Assembly: GCA_017519885.1 (NCBI GenBank)
Contig: JAFWRO010000035.1
Span: 62,001-126,000 of the forward strand
Source: Liminaster sp017519885
GTDB taxonomy: Bacteria; Bacteroidota; Bacteroidia; Bacteroidales; UBA3663
Direction: 5' to 3'
Length of the DNA stretch: 64,000 bases
This document shows, piece by piece, positions 26,190-34,500 of this stretch. Within the stretch, counting starts at the first letter, position 1, and each line of letters starts with the position of its first letter. The notes below the pieces were generated by a model. The model was not told the DNA's origin. It saw nothing but the letters and a program-made list of their open reading frames with translations, and did not search any database. The position numbers and the translations under genes were made by a program.

Positions 26190-28097
26190 ATGGAAATGAA
26201 GACCACAAAACTAACAACCAGGCTGAGCAGTATAGCGGTGCTGATAGTGGCGGCCTTGCTGCTGGAACTGACTACCGCCATGCAATACTTCTCGACACGA
26301 ACAGGCATCACTCGCCAAATGGTCGAGATGGCTCATCGCGACCTGAGCGAATCAGATCGCACGGCTGAACTGAAACGCGAGGTGGAGCTCACCGTTGCGC
26401 AGATGCTGCCTACCTTGGGGCGACTCACTTCACAGCTTGCCTCCGACTCTTTGCACCTCTACATCGACGAGATTCTGGGGCAACAAGATGAGATTGTAGG
26501 CTTTGACTTTTGCCTCGTGAAGGGTAAGAATGGCAAGCCCGACGGCATCTACATCTACAAGGATGACAAGACAGGGGCGCCTACCGAACACCACATTGAC
26601 TTCGACTTCACGAAACGCTCATGGTACCAAGAAGGCATCAAATGTGATGGTTTCTGGAGCGAACCCTATATGAGCAACTATAAGGTGATACTGATGTGCA
26701 CCTATTCACGGCCTGTGCGCGATGCAGAGGGACAGATTGTGGCCATACTTGGTGCTGACGTCCCTATGCGTGACGTATCGGCCCTTGCTTCACAACTTTT
26801 CGAAGACCAACAACGCTCCCTCTTGCCCATCGTATTATTGCACGGCCTCGGGCTTCTGCTTCTTGCCTTCATCATCGTTCGCAGTGTCAGAAGCATCAGG
26901 CGTCTGCAAGTGGTCGGTGCCGAGAAGGAACGAATCGCCAACGAACTGTCTATTGCAAGTCGCATCCAACAGGCGATGTTGCCCAAGGCCGCCCCCCTGC
27001 CTGAGCATGGTAACGTGGAACTCTCCGCAGCACTCACCCCGGCGCGCGAAGTTGGCGGCGACTTCTACGACTTTGTCGTGCGAGACGAAAAACTATTCTT
27101 CTGCATAGGTGATGTCTCGGGCAAGGGAGTCCCTGCGGCGCTTGTGATGGCTATGGCGATTTCGGCCTTCCGTATGATGTCGGAACATGAATCGGCTCCA
27201 GAGCGCATCATTGCCCAGATAAACAACTCGATGGCTCGCGACAACGACTACAACATGTTCATCACCCTCTTCATTGGCGTGCTTGACCTCAAGACAGGGA
27301 AGTTACTCTATTCGAATGCCGGACACAAGCCTCCGATGATTGACAAACAGCCACTCCCAGTGACACCTAATCTTCCCGTCGGCATACTCCCGGAATTCGA
27401 CTTCGCCCTGCAAGAGACAACAATAAAGAAGGGTTCCACCCTCTTCCTCTACACCGACGGACTGACAGAGGCTGAGAACGAAACCCATGAGCAGTTTGGC
27501 CTAGAACGGATGCAAGCAATCATCGACAGTGCCGTGCAAGAAGAAGTTTCGCCAGAGGTATTCATTGATCGAATGACCGAGGCAGTACACGACTTCGTGG
27601 GCGAAACCGAACAAAGCGACGACCTGACGATGCTAGCCTTACGCTATCAATCAAAGCAGGACTGCACAGCAGACATCGAACTTCAGCATCACCTCACCCT
27701 GCCCTGTGACGTAGCCCAAACGACACGCCTGGGAGAATGGATAGAAGGGATTTGCGAGACTGCCAGTCTGAGCGCATCGGCTACTATGCAAATCAATCTC
27801 GCCATTGAAGAGGCAGTGGTTAATGTGATGAAATATGCCTATCCTGACAATTCGAACGGCGAGGTGCAGATTGATGCGTCGATTGACCACGAGTGGTTGA
27901 AGTTCATCATTACCGATGCTGGTCGGCCCTTTGACCCCACAACTTCGGATGACGTAGACACCTCACTTTCGGCTGAAGAACGCAACATCGGCGGACTGGG
28001 AATCCACCTTATGCGCAAAATGATGGACAGCATCAACTATGAACGTATTGATGGACACAATGTACTTACGATGGGGAAAAAGATTGTAAAAGGATAA
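26190..28097 (+). CDS. Membrane sensor: Cache domain, SpoIIE/PP2C phosphatase and RsbW-like kinase in one chain
   Basis: A 635-residue signalling protein. One transmembrane helix (about 11-31), an extracytoplasmic Cache-type sensor (about 35-205, motif RSWYQEG...WSEPY...GADVPM), a second helix (212-232), a SpoIIE phosphatase domain (250-487, with REVGGDFYDF, GDVSGKGVPAALVMA, LYTDGLTEAEN and DDLTML), then an HATPase_c domain (about 500-632, N-box NLAIEEAVVNVMKYA, G1 DAGRPFDP, G2 NIGGLGIHLM). In partner-switching systems phosphatase and kinase act on a STAS protein; here both are fused and the STAS gene is next. ATG codons occur at 26190 and 26196. Confidence 0.9.
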   Translation: MEMKTTKLTTRLSSIAVLIVAALLLELTTAMQYFSTRTGITRQMVEMAHRDLSESDRTAELKREVELTVAQMLPTLGRLTSQLASDSLHLYIDEILGQQDEIVGFDFCLVKGKNGKPDGIYIYKDDKTGAPTEHHIDFDFTKRSWYQEGIKCDGFWSEPYMSNYKVILMCTYSRPVRDAEGQIVAILGADVPMRDVSALASQLFEDQQRSLLPIVLLHGLGLLLLAFIIVRSVRSIRRLQVVGAEKERIANELSIASRIQQAMLPKAAPLPEHGNVELSAALTPAREVGGDFYDFVVRDEKLFFCIGDVSGKGVPAALVMAMAISAFRMMSEHESAPERIIAQINNSMARDNDYNMFITLFIGVLDLKTGKLLYSNAGHKPPMIDKQPLPVTPNLPVGILPEFDFALQETTIKKGSTLFLYTDGLTEAENETHEQFGLERMQAIIDSAVQEEVSPEVFIDRMTEAVHDFVGETEQSDDLTMLALRYQSKQDCTADIELQHHLTLPCDVAQTTRLGEWIEGICETASLSASATMQINLAIEEAVVNVMKYAYPDNSNGEVQIDASIDHEWLKFIITDAGRPFDPTTSDDVDTSLSAEERNIGGLGIHLMRKMMDSINYERIDGHNVLTMGKKIVKG

Positions 28098-28118
28098 TTG
28101 TTAATTATTAATTGTAAT
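28098..28118 (+). repeat. 7-bp TTGTTAA-type spacer repeat
   Basis: TTGTTAA, TTATTAA, TTGTAAT in the short gap before the STAS gene. The same 7-bp type fills gaps at 33694, 38670 and 62289. Confidence 0.6.
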
Positions 28119-28129
28119 TTTAAAATATT

Positions 28130-28435
28130 ATGATGAAAACCACATTCAAAGAAGAGAAAGAACATCTGGTAATGGCCTTCGATGGCCGACTAGACACCGC
28201 CGCCTCATCGCAGACCGAGGAGGATATGCGCGTACTTTATGACTGCGAGGGTCGTGACATCATCCTTGACTGCACAAACCTGCAATACATCTCGAGTAGC
28301 GGATTGCGCCTCTTCCTGGGCCTGATCAAGAAAGCTCGTCCCAAAGGAAGCCACGTCTATCTCACAGGCGTAAGCGATGACCTGCGCCAAGTATTCGACG
28401 AAACTGGATTCACCGCCCTTTTTGAAATGCTATGA
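28130..28435 (+). CDS. STAS-domain anti-sigma-factor antagonist
   Basis: A 101-residue single STAS domain. The phosphorylation loop is seen in CTNLQYISSSGLRLFLGL (residues about 48-65), where a Ser in the SSSG motif is the expected target of the RsbW-like kinase in the upstream protein. The fold pattern, with strand LVMAFDGRLDTAAS at the start and LTGVSDDLRQVFDETG at the end, fits the family. It lies 32 bp after the SpoIIE gene and its stop overlaps the next start by 4 bp, so the three proteins are probably made together. Its downstream partner is not evident in this window. Confidence 0.9.
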   Translation: MMKTTFKEEKEHLVMAFDGRLDTAASSQTEEDMRVLYDCEGRDIILDCTNLQYISSSGLRLFLGLIKKARPKGSHVYLTGVSDDLRQVFDETGFTALFEML

Positions 28436-28992
28436 CAAACGAAGAAATCGAACGTCTGAAGGCAGAGAACGCATCGCTGCGTCAAGAACTCGAACGGTTG
28501 AAAAATGAAATCATCCGTCTGGTGAGTCGTAACCTCGATATCTCTGAACGACTGGAGGAGGATGTGGAACTTCGCCGTCGCGCCGAGGTAGCACGAGAAC
28601 TATTCGAAGGCAACCTTGAGCGCCAACGCAATGCCGACCTGCAGGACGACGCCCAACTTATGGGCCTCATTGAGCTGCGCGTCGAAGCTGAACGTCCGCA
28701 CCTGAAAGCAGACTTCAGTTCCGCCGACCTTGCCCATCTGCTCGGCGTGAGCCAGGAACGTCTCAATCGTCTTTTCCGCCACCAGTCTATCCACCGCACG
28801 CCCGAAGCCTACATCGACAACCTGCGCGTGCTGGCAGCTCTGCGTATGCTTCGCGAAAAGCCTCAGTGGACCATAGCTGCAATCGCAGAGGAGTGCGGAC
28901 TTGGGAATATACGTACGTTGCAACGCCGCGTCCAGGAGGTGATTGGCATGACTCCTGCACAATATAGGCAGATGTTTGTCCCTGAAGAGTAA
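28432..28992 (+). CDS. Coiled-coil protein with AraC-type DNA-binding domain
   Basis: A 186-residue regulator. The first 75 residues form a heptad-rich coiled coil (EIERLKAENASLRQELERLK), and about residues 90-182 form an AraC/HTH_18 domain (FSSADLAHLLGVSQERLNRL, then WTIAAIAEECGLGNIRTLQR and GMTPAQYRQMF). There is no sugar- or ligand-binding domain, so input may come through the coiled coil. Translational overlap (ATGA) with the STAS gene suggests the STAS/phosphatase pair controls this factor instead of a sigma factor; that is inference. The long hairpin at 29017-29081 follows it. Confidence 0.85.
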   Translation: MTNEEIERLKAENASLRQELERLKNEIIRLVSRNLDISERLEEDVELRRRAEVARELFEGNLERQRNADLQDDAQLMGLIELRVEAERPHLKADFSSADLAHLLGVSQERLNRLFRHQSIHRTPEAYIDNLRVLAALRMLREKPQWTIAAIAEECGLGNIRTLQRRVQEVIGMTPAQYRQMFVPEE

Positions 28993-29016
28993 CTTTTCAC
29001 ACACTTTTTACATAAT

Positions 29017-29081
29017 ACACGCCCCCAAAGCGACAGATTCAGAAGCTTGTCCATCTGGTTGTCGCTATATTGGGGGCGTGT
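29017..29081. other. Long GC-rich hairpin after the cassette
   Basis: ACACGCCCCCAA and TTGGGGGCGTGT form the base of a hairpin with a second pairing CGACA/TGTCG inside and a loop of about 20 nt. No T-run follows. It may end the cassette's transcript or be a stabilising RNA structure. Confidence 0.5.
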
Positions 29082-29113
29082 CGTCATATACGAAGCAAAA
29101 TACAAGATAAATA

Positions 29114-29145
29114 TTTGGAGAATGAAGAAATAGACCCTACCTTTG
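29114..29145 (+). promoter_or_regulatory. Promoter of the PepSY-like gene
   Basis: TTTG (29114-29117), 20-bp spacer, TACCTTTG (29138-29145), a full consensus match; ATG 49 bp further on. Confidence 0.75.
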
Positions 29146-29194
29146 CACCAGAGAAAACAAAAATCCTATTATTAACAAATAACAAAACAACAAT

Positions 29195-29623
29195 ATGAAA
29201 AAGTCTATTTTCTTCCTCTTCGCCCTCGTACTGACAAGTTGCCTTCCTCTTCAGGCCGACAACGACCAAGTAATCACCTTCGACCGTCTGCCCGCTACCG
29301 CCCAGGCAATGTTGAATCAAAACTTTGCCGACAAAGTTCCCCTGATAATCACTGCTGACTGGGACGACTACAAGGTGATGTACGCAAATGGCGAAAAAGT
29401 AGAGTTCGACAAAAGAGGCAACTGGAGGGATATCGAATGCAAGGCAAGCCAAGTGCCCACTGATCTGATTCCCGCACAGATTACAGCCAATGTGAACGCC
29501 ACATTTCCTGGCTCGTCAATCACCGAAATTGATCGTGACCACTCAGGCTACAGCGTACAACTCAGCAACGGCTTGGAACTGGAATACAACAGACGTTTCC
29601 AAGTGATTGAGGTCGATGACTAA
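29195..29623 (+). CDS. Exported PepSY-like (BLIP-like fold) protein
   Basis: A 142-residue periplasmic protein with a signal peptide (MKKSIFFLFALVLTSCLPLQA). Two related repeats follow: FDRLPATAQAMLNQNF...YANGEKVEFDKRGNWRDI and VPTDLIPAQITANVNATFPG...LSNGLELEYNRRFQVIEV. This is the PepSY_like (DUF2874) family of small Bacteroidetes proteins, often assumed to bind or inhibit other proteins. A Cys at residue 16 lies in a lipobox-like LTSC, so it may be a lipoprotein. It is monocistronic with its own promoter and terminator. Confidence 0.82.
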   Translation: MKKSIFFLFALVLTSCLPLQADNDQVITFDRLPATAQAMLNQNFADKVPLIITADWDDYKVMYANGEKVEFDKRGNWRDIECKASQVPTDLIPAQITANVNATFPGSSITEIDRDHSGYSVQLSNGLELEYNRRFQVIEVDD

Positions 29624-29662
29624 GCATCATTGATACCAACTCCACTATAACCATAATACAGA

Positions 29663-29699
29663 CAATCCCCCCTTCGGCACAAATCCGGAGGGGGAATTG
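29663..29699 (+). terminator. Terminator after the PepSY-like gene
   Basis: CAATCCCCCC...CCGG hairpin closed by GGGGGAATTG and followed by ATTTT, 40 bp after the stop. Confidence 0.75.
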
Positions 29700-29710
29700 A
29701 TTTTAAACAA

Positions 29711-29740
29711 CAAAAAAACACCCAGCAGAAAGCCGGGTGT
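29711..29740 (-). terminator. rplS intrinsic terminator
   Basis: On the minus strand ACACCCGGC pairs with GCTGGGTGT and is followed by TTTTTTTG, 30 bp after the rplS stop. Confidence 0.85.
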
Positions 29741-29769
29741 CACGTTGTGTTGTCTGTTCAGCGGTTTGT

Positions 29770-30132
29770 TTATTTTGCCACAGGAGCCTTGCGATCGCGA
29801 ATGCGAGCAGCCTTACCCTGAAGGTTGCGGAGATAATAAAGCTTGGCGCGACGAACACGACCATACTTGTTGATCTCAACCTTCTCAATGAAAGGTGACT
29901 CCATTGGGAAAATACGCTCTACACCTACGCCGTCAGAAATCTTGCGTACGGTAAAACGCTTCTTGGTACCATGACCCGAAATGCGGATCACAACGCCTCG
30001 GTACTGCTGGATACGCTCCTTGTTACCCTCACGGATCTTGTAGGATACAGTAATCGTATCACCGCTCTGGAATGCTGGAAGCTCGTTGCCAGTGGCAAAT
30101 GCCTCTTCAGCAATCTTCATCAAATCTGCCAT
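29770..30132 (-). CDS. rplS: 50S ribosomal protein L19
   Basis: A 120-residue ribosomal protein at the 30S-50S interface. Family features are plain: FQSGDTITVSYKIREGNKER, QQYRGVVIRISGHG, FTVRKISDGVGVERIFPMES and the basic end RVRRAKLYYLRNLQGKAARI. It is alone, not in a trmD operon, with its own TATCTTTG promoter about 140 bp upstream and a terminator. The leader is long for this genome and may hold regulatory structure. Confidence 0.97.
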   Translation of the reverse strand: MADLMKIAEEAFATGNELPAFQSGDTITVSYKIREGNKERIQQYRGVVIRISGHGTKKRFTVRKISDGVGVERIFPMESPFIEKVEINKYGRVRRAKLYYLRNLQGKAARIRDRKAPVAK

Positions 30133-30275
30133 AATGACTGAATTTAATTTAGTGGTTTATAATAAGAATTAATGGACCATCAGGCATAACTGGTAGCGTT
30201 CCCAGACATAGGCCTTGCATCCTGCCTCGCCCGGCATTCGTCGAAGAAGCCGCTAAAACTGGCCGAAAGCGGGTG

Positions 30276-30283
30276 CAAAGATA
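30276..30283 (-). promoter_or_regulatory. -7 element of rplS
   Basis: TATCTTTG on the minus strand; a near-match TTCG lies 20 bp upstream. Transcript start would be near 30269. Confidence 0.65.
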
Positions 30284-30343
30284 CATCTTTTATCTCAAAC
30301 AACGAAAATAATTGATGAAAAACTTTTGCACGGATTAAAAAAT

Positions 30344-30378
30344 AATGTCGAAGCAGCAGATTTTGCCACTTCGACATT
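30344..30378. terminator. Bidirectional terminator downstream of ackA
   Basis: AATGTCGAAG pairs perfectly with CTTCGACATT. T-rich tracts follow on both strands. It lies about 50 bp after the ackA stop. Confidence 0.8.
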
Positions 30379-30425
30379 GTTTTTATTTAAGTTATTCAGC
30401 CGCTGTAAGCTAGCGACAGACGCGT

Positions 30426-31622
30426 TTAGAGCGCGCTTACGATCTCCTCAGTATCGGTAGCAATCATCAGTTCCTCGTCAGTAGGAACGACAGCCACAGT
30501 GACCTTGGAGTCGGGGGTAGAGATGATAGCCTCTTCGCCACGTACCTTGTTGTTCTTCTCGGCATCAAGCTTGATGCCCAGGAACTCCATATCCTCAAGC
30601 ACACCAGCACGGAACAACTTATCGTTCTCGCCTACACCACCGGTGAAAGCAATAGCATCGACACCACCCATGGCAGCAGCGTATGCGCCGACGTACTTCT
30701 TTACACGATAGTAGTAAACCTGGAGGGCGCGCTTTGCATCCTCATCGCCATCGAGAGCCTTGAGGGTAGCATCACGCATGTCGCTTGAACCACAGAGGCC
30801 AAGCATACCCGACTTCTTGTTGAGGAAGGTGTCCATCTGAGCAGGAGAAAGTCCCTCCTTGTCCATGATGAAGGTAACAGCAGCAGCGTCGATATCGCCC
30901 GAGCGGGTGCCCATCACGAGTCCCTCAAGAGGGGTGAGACCCATCGAGGTATCAACACACTTGCCATTAACAACAGCCGACATAGAAGCACCGTTACCAA
31001 TGTGGGCAACAATAATCTTCGAGTTGTTGGGGTCGAGACCCAGGTACTCGATGGTACGCTTGCTTACGAAGCGGTGTGAAGTGCCGTGGAAACCGTAACG
31101 ACGTACGCTCCACTTCTTGTAGATGCTGAGCGGAATGGCATACATGAAAGCCTTCTCGGGCATAGTCTGATGGAATGCAGTATCGAAGACGGCTACTTGT
31201 GGAACTGTTGGAAGAAGTTCCTTCACAGCCATGATGCCCTTGAGGTTAGCGGGATTGTGGAGAGGACCGAGGACTGCACATTCCTTGATGACATCGACAA
31301 CCTCATCGGTAATCAAGCAGGACTTGGTGACCTTCATGCCGCCATGCAGCACACGGTGACCCACAGCCTGAATCTCTTCAGCCGACTTCAACACGCCATA
31401 CTTCGGGTTAAGCAGATGCTCCTTGAAGACGAATTCAACGGCAGCAGTATGCTCGAGCATGAAGTTCTCAACGATGACCTTCGATCCATCGGGAGCCGTA
31501 AGCTTGAGGAACGAATCGGGCAGACCAATCTTTTCAACGCCACCTTGGGCAATGACGTTCTTGTTGTCGAATACCTTATACTTGAGGGAAGAGGAACCGC
31601 AGTTCAGTACGAGAATTTTCAT
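30426..31622 (-). CDS. ackA: Acetate kinase
   Basis: A 398-residue cytoplasmic kinase that makes ATP and acetate from acetyl phosphate and ADP. The N-terminus MKILVLNCGSSSLKYKVFD is signature 1, and HRVLHGG, YGFHGTSH and the GNGAS region (AHIGNGASMSAVVNG) are all present, as is FTGGVGEN near the C-terminus. Length is normal. It follows pta by 46 bp on the same strand, the usual acetate-forming pair. The pair provides substrate-level phosphorylation during anaerobic fermentation. Confidence 0.97.
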   Translation of the reverse strand: MKILVLNCGSSSLKYKVFDNKNVIAQGGVEKIGLPDSFLKLTAPDGSKVIVENFMLEHTAAVEFVFKEHLLNPKYGVLKSAEEIQAVGHRVLHGGMKVTKSCLITDEVVDVIKECAVLGPLHNPANLKGIMAVKELLPTVPQVAVFDTAFHQTMPEKAFMYAIPLSIYKKWSVRRYGFHGTSHRFVSKRTIEYLGLDPNNSKIIVAHIGNGASMSAVVNGKCVDTSMGLTPLEGLVMGTRSGDIDAAAVTFIMDKEGLSPAQMDTFLNKKSGMLGLCGSSDMRDATLKALDGDEDAKRALQVYYYRVKKYVGAYAAAMGGVDAIAFTGGVGENDKLFRAGVLEDMEFLGIKLDAEKNNKVRGEEAIISTPDSKVTVAVVPTDEELMIATDTEEIVSAL

Positions 31623-31668
31623 TAATTTACCTAGTTAATTTTTAATAGTTATTGTTTAAAAGTTAATG

Positions 31669-32703
31669 TTATTTGGCAGCAGCACGCTCCTTTGCGCCGA
31701 TAGCCTGGTTGCAGGTAACGACGATGGTCTGATAAACCTCATCGACATTGCAGCCGCGAGAAAGATCGTTGACAGGAGCAGCAATACCCTGGAGGATTGG
31801 ACCTACAGCGGTGCCGCCGGTGAAACGCTGAACAAGCTTGTAGCAGATATTGCCTGCCTCAAGGCTTGGGAATACGAGGGTGTTGCAATGGCCAGCGATG
31901 GTGCTGCCCTTGGCCTTGCTGGCGCCAACACTAGGAACGATAGCGGCATCGGCCTGGAGTTCGCCATCAATCTGGAGATTGGGATCGAGTTCCTTAGCTA
32001 CAGCGGTAGCTTCGACTACCTTATCCACCATCTCGTGCTTGGCAGAACCCTTGGTCGAGAACGAAAGCATACCGACAACGGGAGTCTCGATGCCTGCGAT
32101 GTCGTGAGCGGTCTGAGCCGAGCAAACGGCGATCTGACCCAGCTGCTTGGCATCAGGACAGGGTGTAACAGCACAGTCGGCGAAGACGAGGATACCCTCC
32201 TTGCCGTAAGCCTTGGCAGCCTCATTCTCCATAATCATGATGAATGCGCCCGATACGCAAGAGATGCCAGGAGCTGTCTTGATGATCTGGAGTGCAGGAC
32301 GAAGGACATCGCCAGTAGTGTTGCGTGCACCAGCCACCTGTCCGTCAGCTTCACCCGACTTGATAATCAGGGTGCCGAGATAGAGAGGATCCTTCACGAG
32401 TTCGGCAGCCTTCTCAGGGGTCATACCCTTCTTCTCGCGGAGCTTGAAGAGGAGATCAGCATACTGCTGTGCCTTGGGATTATTAAGAGGCTCAACGATG
32501 GTAGCCTTATCGATGTTCTTGAGGCCATACTCCTTAACAAGGGCTTCAATCTCAGCCTTTGCACCAATAAGGATGATGTCTGCAACGCCGTCACCAAGAA
32601 TACGGTCAGCGGCCTGGATAGTACGTGGTTCGGTGCCCTCTGCGAGGACGATTCGCTGCTTATTGCCCTGGGCTTTGGCAACGAGTTGATCCATTAATGC
32701 CAT
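31669..32703 (-). CDS. pta: Phosphate acetyltransferase
   Basis: A 344-residue single-domain Pta that converts acetyl-CoA and phosphate to acetyl phosphate and CoA. Recognisable blocks are RIVLAEGTEPRTIQAADRIL, the VAGARNTTGDVLRPALQIIK stretch and FPSLEAGNICYKLVQRF with GPILQGIAAPVNDLSRGC. It lacks the N-terminal DRTGG/AAA domains of the long enterobacterial form. It is the first gene of the pta-ackA operon, with a promoter about 90 bp upstream. Confidence 0.97.
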   Translation of the reverse strand: MALMDQLVAKAQGNKQRIVLAEGTEPRTIQAADRILGDGVADIILIGAKAEIEALVKEYGLKNIDKATIVEPLNNPKAQQYADLLFKLREKKGMTPEKAAELVKDPLYLGTLIIKSGEADGQVAGARNTTGDVLRPALQIIKTAPGISCVSGAFIMIMENEAAKAYGKEGILVFADCAVTPCPDAKQLGQIAVCSAQTAHDIAGIETPVVGMLSFSTKGSAKHEMVDKVVEATAVAKELDPNLQIDGELQADAAIVPSVGASKAKGSTIAGHCNTLVFPSLEAGNICYKLVQRFTGGTAVGPILQGIAAPVNDLSRGCNVDEVYQTIVVTCNQAIGAKERAAAK

Positions 32704-32788
32704 AGTGAAAATTTGTTAGATTTATTAGTTAGTGAAAAATGTTATAAGTTAATTGGCTATTCGAAAATAATAAGTCTGCATTCATGTG

Positions 32789-32820
32789 CAAAGATAATAA
32801 TCTTTGAGCACATAACCAAG
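32789..32820 (-). promoter_or_regulatory. pta-ackA promoter
   Basis: On the minus strand CTTG (32820-32817), 20-bp spacer and TATCTTTG (32796-32789). The -7 box is perfect and -33 has three of four bases. Confidence 0.65.
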
Positions 32821-32912
32821 AGTTGGGACAACTTTTTAAAAAATTTGTCCGTTTTTATGAACAAAATCGGTTTTTCGGGGGAAAAACGGAATATAAATAA
32901 ATCAAAATAAGG

Positions 32913-32952
32913 CAAAAAAGAATATCCCCTCCGAAAATAATCTGGAGAGGAT
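32913..32952 (-). terminator. Terminator of the pseudouridine synthase gene
   Basis: On the minus strand ATCCTCTCC pairs with GGAGGGGAT and is followed by ATTCTTTTTTGCC, 8 bp after the stop. Confidence 0.75.
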
Positions 32953-32959
32953 AAGTGTC

Positions 32960-33676
32960 TTAAGCCAACTGTGCGGCAAGCGCCTTCCATAGCGTGTCGT
33001 CGGGGACAGGAGCCACGATGACAACCTCCTGCTTGGAAACGGGATGGACGAACTGTGCCTGACGCGAATGCAAGGAGATGCCACCATCGGGATTAGACCG
33101 CGGAGCGCCATACTTCAGGTCTCCCTTGATGGGAAGACCAATGTTGGCGAGCTGACAACGTATCTGATGATGACGGCCCGTAAATAGTTGAACCTCAAGC
33201 AGCACATAACGCTCGGTGGAGGCTATCACACGGTAATGCAGACGCGCCTCCTTGGCCCCCTGACGAGGTTCGCTGTAAGCGTAGGAACGGTTCTGCTTCT
33301 CGTTGCGGACCAAATAGTCGGTCAGGTCTTGTTCCTTGGGAGGCAAATCTGCGGTCGCTTCGGCAGCATTTTCACCAGCGCCCCATACATTTTCAACGAT
33401 GCACCAATAGGTCTTGTGAACCTCGCCACTCGAAAACATCCGGTTAAGACGCTCGAGTGCCTTGCTGGTCTTGGCAAAAAGGACCACACCTGTAGTTGGG
33501 CGATCCAACCTATGGGTGACGCCGAGGAAAACGTTGCCGGGCTTCGCATCACGCTCCTTGATAAGGCGTTTCAATGTGTCGGACAATGGTTCGTCACCCG
33601 TCTTGTCGGCCTGCACAATCTCATGGCAGGTCTTGCTGACGGCGATGATGTGGTTGTCTTCGTAGATTATTTCCAA
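32960..33676 (-). CDS. RluA-family RNA pseudouridine synthase (TTG start)
   Basis: A 238-residue enzyme converting uridine to pseudouridine in rRNA or tRNA. The RluA catalytic motif is GVTHRLDRPTTGVVLFAKTS with its essential Asp, and the C-terminus has the GRHHQIRCQLANIG block. There is no S4 domain. The start codon is TTG at 33676-33674: the codon just before it is a stop and no in-frame ATG occurs until deep in the protein, so TTG is the only credible start. Target site not predictable from sequence. It lies 41 bp after fabG on the same strand. Confidence 0.9.
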   Translation of the reverse strand: MEIIYEDNHIIAVSKTCHEIVQADKTGDEPLSDTLKRLIKERDAKPGNVFLGVTHRLDRPTTGVVLFAKTSKALERLNRMFSSGEVHKTYWCIVENVWGAGENAAEATADLPPKEQDLTDYLVRNEKQNRSYAYSEPRQGAKEARLHYRVIASTERYVLLEVQLFTGRHHQIRCQLANIGLPIKGDLKYGAPRSNPDGGISLHSRQAQFVHPVSKQEVVIVAPVPDDTLWKALAAQLA

Positions 33677-33693
33677 TTAACCTAAAAATTATA

Positions 33694-33721
33694 TGTTAAT
33701 TCTTAACTGTTAATTGTTTAC
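33694..33721 (-). repeat. 7-bp TTGTTAA-type spacer repeat
   Basis: TGTTAAT, TCTTAAC, TGTTAAT, TGTTTAC fill most of the fabG to pseudouridine synthase gap. Confidence 0.5.
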
Positions 33722-34476
33722 ATATTCATACCGCCATCGATCTGGATAACCTGACCAGTAACATAGCTTGACATATCACTGGCGAGGAAAACGCAGACGT
33801 TGGCGATATCTTCGGTCTGACCACCACGACGAAGCGGTATCTTCTTCATCCACTCGTCGCGAACAGCCTGTGGCAGCTGAGCAGTCATGGCTGTCTCGAT
33901 GAAGCCTGGAGCGACGGCATTGGCGCGAATACCCTTGGGACCCATCTCCTGAGCGATAGACTTGGCGAGAGCAATCATACCTGCCTTTGAGGCAGAATAG
34001 TTGCACTGGCCGGCATTGCCGTGAACACCGACAACAGACGACATATTGATGATCGAGCCACCCTTCTGACGAAGCATGATGGGGCAACAAGCGTGAATGA
34101 AGTTGAAGGCCGACTTGAGGTTGACGTTGATTACGGCATCCCACTGAGCTTCTGACATGCGGAGCATGAGTCCGTCCTTGGTGATACCCGCATTGTTTAC
34201 AAGGATATCAATACGACCAAAGTCTGCCTTGATCTTTGCTACAACGGCTTCGGTCTCGGCAAAATCGGCTGCATTCGATGCATAGCCGATGCACTTGACG
34301 CCATGAGCAGCAATTTCCTCTGCAGCACGGTTGATGTTGGCGAGGTGCTCTTCGTAGAGCGCGAGGTCAGTGAATGCAATATCGGCGCCTTCGGCGGCGA
34401 ACTTGTGGGCAATGGCATTGCCAATGCCGCGGGCAGCACCTGTGATAAGTGCTACTTTTCCTTCGAGGAGTTTCAT
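33718..34476 (-). CDS. fabG: 3-oxoacyl-ACP reductase (SDR family)
   Basis: A 252-residue short-chain dehydrogenase that reduces 3-oxoacyl-ACP with NADPH in fatty-acid synthesis. The dinucleotide motif ITGAARGIGNAIA, NNAG in LVNNAGITKDGLMLRM and the catalytic Ser/Tyr/Lys in INMSSVVGVHGNAGQCNYSASK are present, as is the family end SYVTGQVIQIDGGMNM. Some SDR relatives have other substrates, but the length and C-terminus fit FabG. It is 24 bp downstream of a TetR-family gene. Confidence 0.93.
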   Translation of the reverse strand: MKLLEGKVALITGAARGIGNAIAHKFAAEGADIAFTDLALYEEHLANINRAAEEIAAHGVKCIGYASNAADFAETEAVVAKIKADFGRIDILVNNAGITKDGLMLRMSEAQWDAVINVNLKSAFNFIHACCPIMLRQKGGSIINMSSVVGVHGNAGQCNYSASKAGMIALAKSIAQEMGPKGIRANAVAPGFIETAMTAQLPQAVRDEWMKKIPLRRGGQTEDIANVCVFLASDMSSYVTGQVIQIDGGMNM

Positions 34477-34500
34477 AATTTGTAAAATTGTATAATATAT

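Larger units (their letters stand above)
30133..30425 (-). other. rplS leader and ackA downstream region
   Basis: No gene is supported here. Reading on the minus strand it holds the ackA-side terminator (30344-30378), the rplS promoter (-7 at 30276-30283, TATCTTTG) and an rplS leader of about 135 nt (30133 to about 30269) with several GC-rich stretches that could pair. Confidence 0.6.

Noticed and set aside
31666..32697. 343-residue plus-strand frame over pta
   Set aside because: Antisense shadow; pta is unambiguous on the minus strand.
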